Source: a bacterium (GTDB taxonomy: Bacteria; DYJV01; JALVYZ01). From it: a stretch of 16,762 bases of DNA. Below the pieces are notes generated by a model. The model made no database searches and had not been told where the DNA came from. It worked only from the letters and a program-made list of their open reading frames with translations. Position numbers and translations under genes: made by a program. Positions 6,698 to 16,161 of the stretch are shown here, one piece after another; positions within the stretch are counted from its first letter, which is position 1, and every line of letters starts with the position of its first letter. Location of the stretch: NCBI GenBank assembly GCA_027037705.1, contig JALVYZ010000005.1, forward strand, positions 1 to 16,762, in the 5' to 3' direction.

Positions 6698-8290
6698 ATG
6701 TTTAAAATACTTGTAAGCGATAAATTGGCAGAACAGGGTCTTGAAATTTTAGAAAAAGAACCTCAATTTGAGGTTGATTATAAACCTGGAATGTCTAAAG
6801 AAGAATTAATGGAAATAATTGGAAATTATGATGCAATTGTAATTAGAAGTGCTACAAAACTTCCAAGAGAAGTACTTGAAAAAGCAAATAAATTAAAAGC
6901 TATAGGTAGAGCAGGAATAGGAGTTGATAATGTTGATATAGATGCAGCAACAGAAAAAGGAATTGTTGTAATGAATACTCCACATGGAAATACTATTACA
7001 ACTGCTGAACATACTATTGCAATGATGATGTCTCTTACAAGAAATATTCCACAGGCTACAGCAAGTATGAAATCAGGAAAATGGGAAAAAAGTAAATTTA
7101 TGGGGACAGAAATTTTTAACAAAACTCTTGGGATTCTTGGCTTAGGGAATATTGGTACAATTGTAGCAGATAGAGCTCGTGGATTAAAAATGAAGGTTAT
7201 TGGATATGATCCATATATATCAGAAGAAACTGCATTAAAAAAAGGAATTAAACTTGTATCTTTTGATGAGCTTTTAGCAGAAAGTGATTTTATTACAATT
7301 CATACACCATTAACTAATTCAACAAAAAATTTAATAAATAAAGATACAATTGCTAAAATGAAAGATGGTGTAAGAATTATATGTTGTGCAAGAGGTGGAA
7401 TTGTTAATGAAGATGACCTTGCAGAAGCATTACAATCTGGAAAAGTTAAAGGCGCAGCTCTTGATGTTTTTGCTAAAGAGCCACCAGATTTTGATCATCC
7501 ATTATTTAAATGTGATAACTTTATTTGTACTCCACATCTTGGAGCGTCAACAAAAGAAGCTCAAATTAATGTTGCAATAGCAATTGCAGAACAGATGATA
7601 GATTTCTTAACAAAAGGCATTATTAGAAATGCAATAAATGTTCCATCAGTAAGTGCAGAAATTTTAAAAAATTTATCTCCTTATATTACTTTAGGAGAAA
7701 AACTTGGAGCATTTATAACTCAAATGTGTGCAGATAAATGTGGATTTACTGATGTTTTTATAGATTATTATGGACAAATTGCAAAGTATGATGTAACTCC
7801 AATCACTTTATCAATTTTAAAAGGCCTATTAACACCGATGCTTGGAGATAATGTTAACTTTGTAAATGCCCAATATATAGCAAGAGATAGAGGAATTAAA
7901 CTCCATGAATCAAAAAGTGAAGCAGAAAAAAATTATTCATCTTCAATCGTTGTATCAACAATTTCTAATGGAAGTAAAATTAAAATAGAAGGAACTGTCT
8001 TTGGTAAAGAAGAGATAAGATTAGTAGGGATAAATGACTTTAGAGTTGAAGCTGAGCCTAAAGGACATTTAATCTTAATACATAATTATGATAAACCTGG
8101 AGTAATTGGAAATATAGGCACATTGCTTGGTAAGCATAATATCAATATTGGGAATATGCAATTTGGAAGAGAAAGTAAAGGTGGCATGGCTATATCATTG
8201 TTAGAAGTTGATGAAAAGATAACACCTGAAATTTTAGAAGAAATAAAAAAATTACCAAATATTGTTAATGCACAATTAATAGAACTGTAA
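6698..8290 (+). CDS. serA: D-3-phosphoglycerate dehydrogenase, long (type 1) form
   Basis: SerA oxidises 3-phosphoglycerate to 3-phosphohydroxypyruvate with NAD, the first committed step of serine synthesis. The 530 residues have the full long architecture: substrate and NAD domains (1-315) with GLGNIG at 148-153 and Asp171 selecting NAD; the catalytic triad Arg232 (ARGG), Glu261 (AKEPP) and His280 (TPHLG); an intervening allosteric substrate-binding domain (about 316-450); and a C-terminal ACT domain (about 456-530, LIHNYDKPGVIGNIG), the site of serine feedback in this family. A strong GGAGG precedes the ATG by 7 bases. The aminotransferase upstream suits the next reaction; no phosphoserine phosphatase gene is in the window. 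The purA gene follows after 15 bases. Confidence 0.97.
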   Translation: MFKILVSDKLAEQGLEILEKEPQFEVDYKPGMSKEELMEIIGNYDAIVIRSATKLPREVLEKANKLKAIGRAGIGVDNVDIDAATEKGIVVMNTPHGNTITTAEHTIAMMMSLTRNIPQATASMKSGKWEKSKFMGTEIFNKTLGILGLGNIGTIVADRARGLKMKVIGYDPYISEETALKKGIKLVSFDELLAESDFITIHTPLTNSTKNLINKDTIAKMKDGVRIICCARGGIVNEDDLAEALQSGKVKGAALDVFAKEPPDFDHPLFKCDNFICTPHLGASTKEAQINVAIAIAEQMIDFLTKGIIRNAINVPSVSAEILKNLSPYITLGEKLGAFITQMCADKCGFTDVFIDYYGQIAKYDVTPITLSILKGLLTPMLGDNVNFVNAQYIARDRGIKLHESKSEAEKNYSSSIVVSTISNGSKIKIEGTVFGKEEIRLVGINDFRVEAEPKGHLILIHNYDKPGVIGNIGTLLGKHNINIGNMQFGRESKGGMAISLLEVDEKITPEILEEIKKLPNIVNAQLIEL

Positions 8291-9586
<1,296 letters not shown>

Positions 9587-9607
9587 AAATTCAAGGGGAA
9601 AGAATAG

Positions 9608-10712
9608 ATGGAATTGTGGGAAATAAAAAAGGAAATAGAGAATATTTTTGCAAAATTGGAAGATTTAAGGAGTTATCTTTGAAATAGATAAAAAAGAGAA
9701 AGAACTCATAGAAATTGAGAAAAAAATAGGTGAATCCTCTTTCTGGGATAATCCTGAAAATGCAAAAAAAATTTTAAAAAGGGAAAAATCTTTAAAAAAT
9801 ATTGTTGAACAGTGGCATAATTTAAAAAATGCCATTGATGACTTAAATGTTTTAACTCAGCTTGGAGAAGAAGAGAATGATTTAAATACCTTAAAAGAAG
9901 TTGAAATTAATCTTGCTAAATTAAAAAATGATGTTGAAAACCTTGAACTAAAGGAATTATTAAATGAGCCGAATGATATACTAAATGCAATTGTTAGTGT
10001 TAATGCAGGAGCTGGTGGCACTGAAGCTCAAGATTGGGCGGAAATGTTACTAAGAATGTATCTAAGATGGTGCGAAAAAAACAATCTTGAATATGAGATT
10101 ATTGACAAACAGACAATGGAAGAAGCTGGCATAAAAAGTGCCACATTTATCGTAAAAGGCGATTATGCTTATGGTTATTTGAAAGGAGAAACAGGTATTC
10201 ATAGACTTGTAAGAATCTCACCTTTTGATGCTAATAAAAAAAGACACACCTCATTTGCTTCAGTAAATGTTATCCCAGAAATTTCAGATGAAATAGAAAT
10301 AGATATAAATGAAAAAGATTTAAGGATTGAAACTTTTCGTGCAAGTGGTGCTGGAGGACAGCATGTTAATAAAACAGAATCTGCTGTTAGAATTACTCAT
10401 TTGCCAACAGGAATTGTTGTTCAATGTCAAAACGAAAGGAGTCAACATAGAAATAGAGAAGTTGCAATGAAAATTTTAAAAGCACGCCTTTATGAACTTG
10501 AAAAATTAGAAAAAGAAAAAGAATTACAATCATTAAGAGGAGAACTAAAAGATATTGGCTGGGGAAATCAAATTCGTTCATATATTTTACATCCATATAG
10601 ATTAGTAAAAGATCATAGAACTAATTTTGAAACTGGAAATGTTAAAGCAGTTTTAGATGGAGATTTGTTAGGAGAATTTATAAAAAAGTATCTATTTTTA
10701 AGGAGGAATTAA
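9608..10712 (+). CDS. prfB: Peptide chain release factor 2, made by programmed +1 frameshift
   Basis: RF2 reads UAA and UGA stop codons and releases the finished peptide. The ATG at 9608 (AAGGGGA upstream) opens 24 codons ending in ...YL at CTT, followed by an in-frame TGA at 9680-9682. Skipping the T at 9680 moves to the +1 frame (GAA ATA GAT AAA), which stays open to 10712 and gives 367 residues, almost the E. coli length. The codon-recognition SPF falls at residues 204-206 and the catalytic GGQ at 249-251, as expected. The junction reads [12 protein letters not shown], matching the normal RF2 N-terminus, so the break is genuine recoding and not a mutation. The normal autoregulation applies: low RF2 favours the shift. 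Its stop TAA touches the next ATG directly. Confidence 0.97.
9668..9682 (+). promoter_or_regulatory. prfB +1 frameshift signal
   Basis: The site reads AGGAGTTATCTTTGA followed by A. It has the three parts of the classical RF2 site: an internal Shine-Dalgarno (AGGAG, in the same register as the usual AGGGGG), a slippery CTT in the P site (9677-9679), and TGA in the A site. The sequence TTAAGGAG just upstream lengthens pairing with 16S rRNA. The base after TGA is A; E. coli has C. Confidence 0.95.
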
Positions 10713-12554
10713 ATGGATATAATTGATTTTAAAAAAGTTGTTGAAGAAGCTGTTGCAGGATTTTATATTTCCCATAAAGATGGATACTTTATTTATACAA
10801 ATAAAAAATTTGCAAATATTTTAGGATATAATGACTTTGAAGATATAAAATCTACTTATATTCCCCAAGATATTTACTATTCTGAAGAAGATCGTCATAA
10901 TTTTCTTTCATCATTAAATGAAAAAGGATTTTTAGATGGATTCGTGGTAAAACTTAAAAAAAAAGATGGAAATTCAATATATGTAACATTATCAGGCAAA
11001 CTACATGAAGATAAAAAAACTTTATCTGGATGGATTATTGATATAACAGAATTAATTAAAAAAAGTAAAGAACTAGAATTAAAAAATAGGATCTATGAAG
11101 AGAATCCTGATGCAGTATTTATTTGTAACTGGAATGGTAATATCTTATATGCAAATAAAAGTTTTGAAAAATTAATAGGAACTTCTTATAACGAAATAAA
11201 AAATACCAAATATTTATTTCCTTCAGACACTACAGCAGTAAAAACAATAAAAAATATTATTGATGTTGTAAAAAAGAAAAAAATTTTTATAGGTGAGTTA
11301 AATATCTTAACAAAAGAAAAAAATATTGTACCATGTGAAGTAAAAATTTTTGCTTTATATAATGAAGATGGCAAGATAGAATATTTTATTAATATTTTTA
11401 GAGATATATCAGAAAAAAGAGAATTAGAAATTCAAATTTCTCAAATGCAAAAGCTTGGAATTATAGGTAAAATGACATCATCTATGATACATGACATGAA
11501 TAATATTATATCAAGTTTAAATTCATATTTAGAACTATTAAAAATTTTTAAAGATAATGAAGAAAAATTCAATAATTATTATAATAAAATTGAAAAATTA
11601 ATTGAGAATTCTTCTAAAATCCTTCAAAGAGTTGTTAAATTTACAAGAAAGTCTAAAATTTCTATATCTTCTCTAAATATCAGTGAAATAATAGAAGATA
11701 TACTTAACTTTTCAGATTTTATTACTTATAACCAACCTCATATAAAAATAAATATTATCCAGAGAGATAATGATTTAATTATACTTGGAAATAAATCATC
11801 ATTAATTCAAATTTTATTAAATTTGATTGTAAATGCAGTTGATGCAATTAATGAAGCTAAAAGAGAAAATGGGGAAATAAATATTTATTTTGATAGAGTA
11901 TATGTTAATGATAATCGAAAAGTTAGAATAATAGTAGAAGATAATGGTATTGGAATAAAAAAAGAAATTCAAGATAAGATTTTTCAACCTTTTTTCTCAA
12001 CAAAAAATGGCAAAAAAAATTCAGGTTCTGGATTAGGATTATCAATTGTCGCTCAAGAAGTAGAAAGACTAAATGGGACAATAGAAGTTTGCTCAAAAGA
12101 GGGAGAAGGGACAAAATTTATTATAATTTTTCCTGAAAATAATGGGAGAACAACAGATATAATAATAGATAAAGAAAAAGATGAAGTAATTATAAATTTT
12201 GAAAAAAATATTTTAATTATAGATGATGATAATTTTTTTACTGATAGCATATCAGATTTTTTGAAATATTATGGATTTAATGTATTTATTGCTGACACTG
12301 GAGAAAAGGGAATAGAAATAATAAAAAATAACAAGATTGATTTAATCTTATTAGATTTTGTACTTCCAGATTTAAATCCTGAAATTATTTTAAATAAAAT
12401 AAAAAATATAGATTCTAAAATTCCTGTTTATTTAATTTCAGGATTAATTGAGCCTAATATTAAAAAATTACAAATTTATAAAAATGTTAAAATGATTATA
12501 GCCAAACCTATTAGTGGAGAAAATTTAATTAAGAGAATTCTTGTAAATATTTAA
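10713..12554 (+). CDS. Soluble hybrid histidine kinase: PAS-PAS-HisKA-HATPase-receiver
   Basis: This 613-residue cytoplasmic signalling protein has no membrane segment or signal peptide. Domains in order: PAS 1 (about 5-113), PAS 2 (about 125-235, including the C-terminal GKIEYFINIFRDISEK), a dimerisation helix with His260 in MIHDMNN, and the ATPase with Asn374 (NLIVNAVDAI), DNGIGI (410-415), FQPFFSTK and GSGLGLS (438-444). The receiver (about 499-613) has acidic Asp504-506, phospho-acceptor Asp548, Ser576 and Lys598. All catalytic residues are present. The HDxNN H-box resembles NtrB-type kinases. No stand-alone regulator is adjacent, so the attached receiver may be the direct acceptor and the output partner is unknown. 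Its ribosome site (AAGGAGG) lies inside the prfB end and the ATG follows the prfB stop with no gap. The 3' end overlaps the convergent glycosyltransferase gene by 30 bases. Confidence 0.93.
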   Translation: MDIIDFKKVVEEAVAGFYISHKDGYFIYTNKKFANILGYNDFEDIKSTYIPQDIYYSEEDRHNFLSSLNEKGFLDGFVVKLKKKDGNSIYVTLSGKLHEDKKTLSGWIIDITELIKKSKELELKNRIYEENPDAVFICNWNGNILYANKSFEKLIGTSYNEIKNTKYLFPSDTTAVKTIKNIIDVVKKKKIFIGELNILTKEKNIVPCEVKIFALYNEDGKIEYFINIFRDISEKRELEIQISQMQKLGIIGKMTSSMIHDMNNIISSLNSYLELLKIFKDNEEKFNNYYNKIEKLIENSSKILQRVVKFTRKSKISISSLNISEIIEDILNFSDFITYNQPHIKINIIQRDNDLIILGNKSSLIQILLNLIVNAVDAINEAKRENGEINIYFDRVYVNDNRKVRIIVEDNGIGIKKEIQDKIFQPFFSTKNGKKNSGSGLGLSIVAQEVERLNGTIEVCSKEGEGTKFIIIFPENNGRTTDIIIDKEKDEVIINFEKNILIIDDDNFFTDSISDFLKYYGFNVFIADTGEKGIEIIKNNKIDLILLDFVLPDLNPEIILNKIKNIDSKIPVYLISGLIEPNIKKLQIYKNVKMIIAKPISGENLIKRILVNI

Positions 12555-13427
12555 AATTAATTTTCCACATTCTACTGGATTAAAATCTAAACATTGAAAA
12601 CCTTTCTCACAATTAAATTCACAAGGAGAACATTTATAATTTTTTGTAAAAACTATACAGTTTTCACCTAAAGGTTTCCAGATTTTTATTGAAGTTGGTC
12701 CAAAAAACACAAAACTTAAAATATTAAATGCAGAAGATAGATGTGATATTCCTGAGTCACAACCAATATAGAAATAAGCCTTTTTTAAAATATCAACAGC
12801 CTCTTTAATTGAACTGCAAATCGTAATATCTATTCTATTTTCTAAAAAATATTCATTTTCTCCTCCAAAGAATTTTACAGGAAAATTTAATTTTCTTGAT
12901 AAATCTATAAAAAAATTTATGTCTAAATTTTTTCTTTTATCTCCACTTCCTGGATGAATTGCAATATATTCCTTTTTTGATTCTGGTAAAATCAGCTCAG
13001 GCTTTTTTAAATATTTCCTTCTAAAAGGAAATGAATTAATTAAATACAATGCTTCATGAATATTTTGATTAAAATTTATTGGGAAAATAAAAAAAGAATT
13101 TTTATTGATAATTTTAAGATTTTTAATAAAGGTTTCATCTTTTTTACCTGTAAAAGCAATAATTAAAGAAAAATTTTTAAAAAATATTAAATTATTATCT
13201 AATTGAAATTTTTTAGAAAAAAGTTTGTAAATAGGGATATTATCATAATCTATTAATTTTTGAATATTTTTAATTTTTGAGTAATTTAATAATTCAAAAT
13301 ATCTTTTTTTAGTAATTAATGTAATTTTAGAATCAGGATAGTTGATTTGAATATTTTCTAAAAATGGCAAAAAATTAATAAAATCTCCAAGAGCATTATT
13401 TATTATGATTAAAATATTATTATTCAA
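12525..13427 (-). CDS. Glycosyltransferase family 9 (heptosyltransferase-like)
   Basis: This 300-residue GT-B enzyme of the ADP-heptose:LPS heptosyltransferase family probably adds a sugar to lipopolysaccharide core or another surface glycan at the inner face of the membrane. Landmarks: NNALGDFINFLPFL at the N-terminus (the GD acceptor-side motif), IAIHPGSGDKRKN (155-167) and GCDSGISHLSSA (222-233) for the nucleotide sugar, FFGPT (241-245), and the family's C-terminal Cys cluster (C266, C269, C273, C279, C287). The start is a TTG two bases after the fliA stop, with no clear ribosome site; no ATG or GTG in frame would keep the N-terminal motif. Being last in a flagellar operon, it may be expressed by reinitiation after fliA. 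True sugar donor is not known. A flagellin-modifying role is possible but unsupported. Confidence 0.85.
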   Translation of the reverse strand: MNNNILIIINNALGDFINFLPFLENIQINYPDSKITLITKKRYFELLNYSKIKNIQKLIDYDNIPIYKLFSKKFQLDNNLIFFKNFSLIIAFTGKKDETFIKNLKIINKNSFFIFPINFNQNIHEALYLINSFPFRRKYLKKPELILPESKKEYIAIHPGSGDKRKNLDINFFIDLSRKLNFPVKFFGGENEYFLENRIDITICSSIKEAVDILKKAYFYIGCDSGISHLSSAFNILSFVFFGPTSIKIWKPLGENCIVFTKNYKCSPCEFNCEKGFQCLDFNPVECGKLILNIYKNSLN

Positions 13428-13429
13428 TT

Positions 13430-14137
13430 TTAAATTAGGTCATGAAAATATTTTTTTAATTTTTTTAATGCTTCACTTCTAATTTGAGACACTCTTGATT
13501 CTGATATCTCTAAAATTTCTCCAATCTCTTTTAAAGTCATTTCTTCATAAAAATATAATGAAAGAACTAATTTTTCTTTATCTGACAATTTATCCAATGC
13601 TATTGCTAATTTTTCTTTAAGTTCACTTTTAATTGAATTAAGTTGTGGATCAAAAATGTCTTTAACATTAGATAAAAATGGTTCTATATCTGAATATGAT
13701 AAATAATAAGAATTATCTTTATGTCTTAAAGCTTCAAAAACCTCATCAATACTCATATTTAACTCATTTGCAATTTCTTCTTCAGTTGGTTCTCTCATAA
13801 GTTTACTTGATAATTTATTAATTGCATTATCAACTCTTTTTACAACTTCTCTTTTGTATCTTGGTAATATATCTTCTTTTCTTAATTCATCTAAAATTGC
13901 ACCTTTAATTCTGAATTCCGCATAGGTCTTAAATTTTACCTCTTTTGTTTCATCAAATTTGTTAACAGCATCAAGTAATCCTAATACTCCAATCTGTATT
14001 ATATCATTTAATTCGAGAGATGGTTCAACAAAAGAAAATTTATTATAAAAACTATATGCTATTTCATTAACCCTTGGGAGCATTGATTTTACTAACTCTT
14101 CTCTTTTTCTTTTATTGTTTAAATATGGATTTTTCAT
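13430..14137 (-). CDS. fliA: Flagellar sigma factor FliA (sigma-28)
   Basis: FliA directs RNA polymerase to late flagellar and chemotaxis promoters and is normally held by the anti-sigma FlgM until the hook is complete. The 235 residues have sigma-28 form without region 1: region 2 at about 42-89 (LNDIIQIGVLGLLDAV, then FKTYAEFRIKGAILDELRKED), region 3 at about 90-140 (the EPTEEEIANELNMS helix-turn), and region 4 at about 180-230 with the -35-binding helix-turn-helix (MTLKEIGEILEISESRVSQI). The GAILDELR stretch is characteristic of FliA over sigma-B/F types. The ATG comes two bases after the flhG stop with a weak GGGAT ribosome site, so expression follows flhFG. No flgM is visible in the window. 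Confidence 0.95.
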   Translation of the reverse strand: MKNPYLNNKRKREELVKSMLPRVNEIAYSFYNKFSFVEPSLELNDIIQIGVLGLLDAVNKFDETKEVKFKTYAEFRIKGAILDELRKEDILPRYKREVVKRVDNAINKLSSKLMREPTEEEIANELNMSIDEVFEALRHKDNSYYLSYSDIEPFLSNVKDIFDPQLNSIKSELKEKLAIALDKLSDKEKLVLSLYFYEEMTLKEIGEILEISESRVSQIRSEALKKLKKYFHDLI

Positions 14138-14139
14138 AT

Positions 14140-14979
14140 TTATATCCCTAAAAGTTTACTCCAGAAAAATTGAATTGACCCTTTCTTTTCAAAATTAAAT
14201 TCCATTCTATCAATAAAACGAGCCAATTTTCTAAAACATTTTGAAGAATGAGAATCTGGAAAAAGTTCACATACCAATTTCTGATTCCTAACTGATTTAA
14301 CAAGATTTAAATCAGTTAATATAAATCCTGAAAATTTTAAGCTTACATTTAAATATTTTTCTAAAACTAATGATAAATTTGCATAAACATTTAACCCTTC
14401 TCTTTCAGATTTTACAAAATTTACAATTAAGTTAAATTCTTTTTCTCCAAATTTTTTATTCATAACTTTCATTAATGCATAAGCATCTGTAATGCTTGTT
14501 GGATCTGGAGTAGCTACCACAAAAATTTCTTGAGCAGCACTACAAAAGAAAGTAACTGTATCATATATTCCTGCTCCAGTATCTATTAAAAAATAATCAT
14601 ACTTTACTCCTATTTCATTGATTTGCTCCATTAACATCAATTTTGCATGTTTATTTAAATTGGTAATTTCCTGTATTCCTGATGAAGCTGGGATGATATC
14701 AAAATTTCCTGGTCCTTTAACAATGATTTCTTTAATACTTTTTTCACCAGATACTACATGGGAAATATTATATTTAGGTGCTAATCCTAACAAAACATCA
14801 ATATTACCTAACCCAATATCAGCATCTAACAAAAGTACTTTTCTGCCTAATTTTCTCAATGAATAAGCAAGGTTTGCTATTATATTTGTTTTTCCAACCC
14901 CACCCTTCCCGCTTGTTATTGCAAGAACTTTGGTTAAATTATTATTAGCTAACTTTTTTAATGTTTTAATCTGACTCAT
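14140..14979 (-). CDS. flhG: Flagellar number regulator FlhG (MinD/ParA-type ATPase)
   Basis: FlhG (FleN/YlxH) is a membrane-associating ATPase that limits flagellar number, acting with the GTPase FlhF. I start at ATG 14979, giving 279 residues, because GGAGG (14989-14985) lies five bases before it; the TTG at 14991 would put this site inside the gene. Motifs: an N-terminal MSQIKTLKKL that fits the FlhF-activating helix of the family, the deviant Walker A SGKGGVGKT (23-31), LDADIGLGN (51-59), the Walker B/switch YDYFLIDTGAG, and the later NFVKS. The C-terminal amphipathic part should carry the membrane-targeting helix. The stop is two bases before fliA. Confidence 0.95.
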   Translation of the reverse strand: MSQIKTLKKLANNNLTKVLAITSGKGGVGKTNIIANLAYSLRKLGRKVLLLDADIGLGNIDVLLGLAPKYNISHVVSGEKSIKEIIVKGPGNFDIIPASSGIQEITNLNKHAKLMLMEQINEIGVKYDYFLIDTGAGIYDTVTFFCSAAQEIFVVATPDPTSITDAYALMKVMNKKFGEKEFNLIVNFVKSEREGLNVYANLSLVLEKYLNVSLKFSGFILTDLNLVKSVRNQKLVCELFPDSHSSKCFRKLARFIDRMEFNFEKKGSIQFFWSKLLGI

Positions 14980-14989
14980 CTTTTCCTCC
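14980..14989 (-). promoter_or_regulatory. flhG ribosome-binding site that fixes the start codon
   Basis: Read on the minus strand, GGAGG (14989-14985) followed by AAAAG leads to ATG at 14979. This is the clearest ribosome site in the minus-strand operon and favours the ATG over the TTG at 14991, whose first codons would overlap the site. Confidence 0.8.
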
Positions 14990-14991
14990 AA

Positions 14992-16161
14992 TTAATTTAA
15001 ACCTAAAATGATATCAATTATTTTATCAACACTTGCTTTTTCTATATCTTCTGGCACTCTTTGCCCAGTGGTAAAATAAGATAATGGCTTCCCTGTTTCA
15101 ATAGCTTTTGTAATAATATTTCCAAAAGTTGAACTTTCATCTAATTTAGTAAATAGTAATGATGTAAATGGTATAATTGAAAATCTTGAAATAATATCAT
15201 CTAAATCTTTTGTTTTTGTAGTAGCACTTATAGTTAAATGTATATCAATTGAACCCTTTAAGACTTCTTTTAATCTTTTAATATGGAATGAATCTCTATG
15301 ACTTCTACCAGCTGTATCTATTAAAATATAATCAAAATCTTCAAAATGAGATATTTTATTTAAAAAATCTTTTCTATTATCTAAAACAATAACTGGTGTT
15401 TTTAAAATTTTACCATAAATTTTTAATTGCTCAGAAGCTGCAACTCTATATGTATCAAGGGTAAATAAAGCAGTCTTTTTCTTATTAATTAGAGAATATC
15501 TTGCTGCAATTTTTGCTAATGTTGTAGTTTTACCTACACCTGTTGGGCCAATAAATGCGATTAATTTAGGTTTTTTAATATTATTATTTTCATCATAAAT
15601 TTTAATTTTTTCTCTTAATTTTAATTTAAATATATTTTTCAACCTTTCTATTGATATTTTCTCTGCATCTTTACCTAATTCAAAACTTAAATTTTCTAAT
15701 AATTTATATGCAATATCTTTATCAACATCCTGCATCACCAAATCTTCATATATTGAAATAAAATTATCATTTAAAAAATCTCCTTCATATATCCCTGATT
15801 TTTTCATTAATAATGAAATCATTTTTTTTAATTCTGGAATTTCATAATGAAAATTTAAATTTTCAGCTAATAATGTTTTTATTCTTTCAATCTCTTCTTT
15901 TAACATCAAATAATTTTCATCATTAATTTTTGTATTAGCTTTATATGACTCTAAATTTACATTTACATTTTTATTAGGCGATACTTCTTCTTTAAAATCA
16001 ACTGCAGCAACAACTTCAATCCATGGTTTTGAAAAAATTCCAAAACTGTCATTTTTTTGAAATTTCTGAGTTGAAAGGATTACTGCATCTGGTCCAAATT
16101 CTGATTTAACTTGTTTTAAAGCTTCTTCCATTGTTGGCGCATGAAATTTTTTTATTTTCAT
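14992..16161 (-). CDS. flhF: Flagellar biosynthesis GTPase FlhF
   Basis: FlhF is the signal-recognition-particle-type GTPase that places the flagellum at its cell-surface site. The 389 residues divide into a basic/variable N-terminal B region (1 to about 110, beginning MKIKKFHAPTMEEAL with the typical EFGPDAVILST), an N domain (about 110-190) and the G domain: GPTGVGKTTT (205-214), DTYRVAASEQL (236-246), DTAGR (282-286) and TKLDES (338-343). The ATG overlaps the flhA stop by four bases (ATGA), so translation is coupled. The flhG start follows its stop by 12 bases. Gene order flhA-flhF-flhG-fliA is the common one. Confidence 0.97.
   Translation of the reverse strand: MKIKKFHAPTMEEALKQVKSEFGPDAVILSTQKFQKNDSFGIFSKPWIEVVAAVDFKEEVSPNKNVNVNLESYKANTKINDENYLMLKEEIERIKTLLAENLNFHYEIPELKKMISLLMKKSGIYEGDFLNDNFISIYEDLVMQDVDKDIAYKLLENLSFELGKDAEKISIERLKNIFKLKLREKIKIYDENNNIKKPKLIAFIGPTGVGKTTTLAKIAARYSLINKKKTALFTLDTYRVAASEQLKIYGKILKTPVIVLDNRKDFLNKISHFEDFDYILIDTAGRSHRDSFHIKRLKEVLKGSIDIHLTISATTKTKDLDDIISRFSIIPFTSLLFTKLDESSTFGNIITKAIETGKPLSYFTTGQRVPEDIEKASVDKIIDIILGLN

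Noticed and set aside
6826-7122. Minus-strand hydrophobic reading frame of 98 codons inside serA, resembling a small membrane protein
   Set aside because: The hydrophobicity arises from the antisense of the NAD-domain codons; no ribosome site or family resemblance supports it.
7386-7580. Plus-strand 64-codon frame within serA
   Set aside because: It is an out-of-frame shadow of serA with no ribosome site.
9587-10043. Apparent 450-base intergenic gap before a short RF2-like reading frame starting at 10044
   Set aside because: It is coding: 24 codons from 9608 and the +1 frame from 9681 give a complete RF2. It is not a pseudogene or a truncated gene.
10393-10596. Minus-strand 67-codon frame antisense to prfB
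   Set aside because: It lies opposite the well-conserved GGQ region and has low-complexity hydrophobic composition.
11186-12250. Three minus-strand frames of 62-65 codons inside the histidine kinase gene
   Set aside because: Phe/Leu/Ile/Ser-rich antisense of A-rich lysine and asparagine codons; no independent support.
12540-12560. Search for a bidirectional terminator at the convergent junction
   Set aside because: Only a short AGAATTCT palindrome is present, with no stable stem and T-run, so no terminator is called.
14618-14866. Plus-strand 82-codon frame opposite flhG
   Set aside because: It is antisense to a highly conserved ATPase region and has no ribosome site or recognisable domain.
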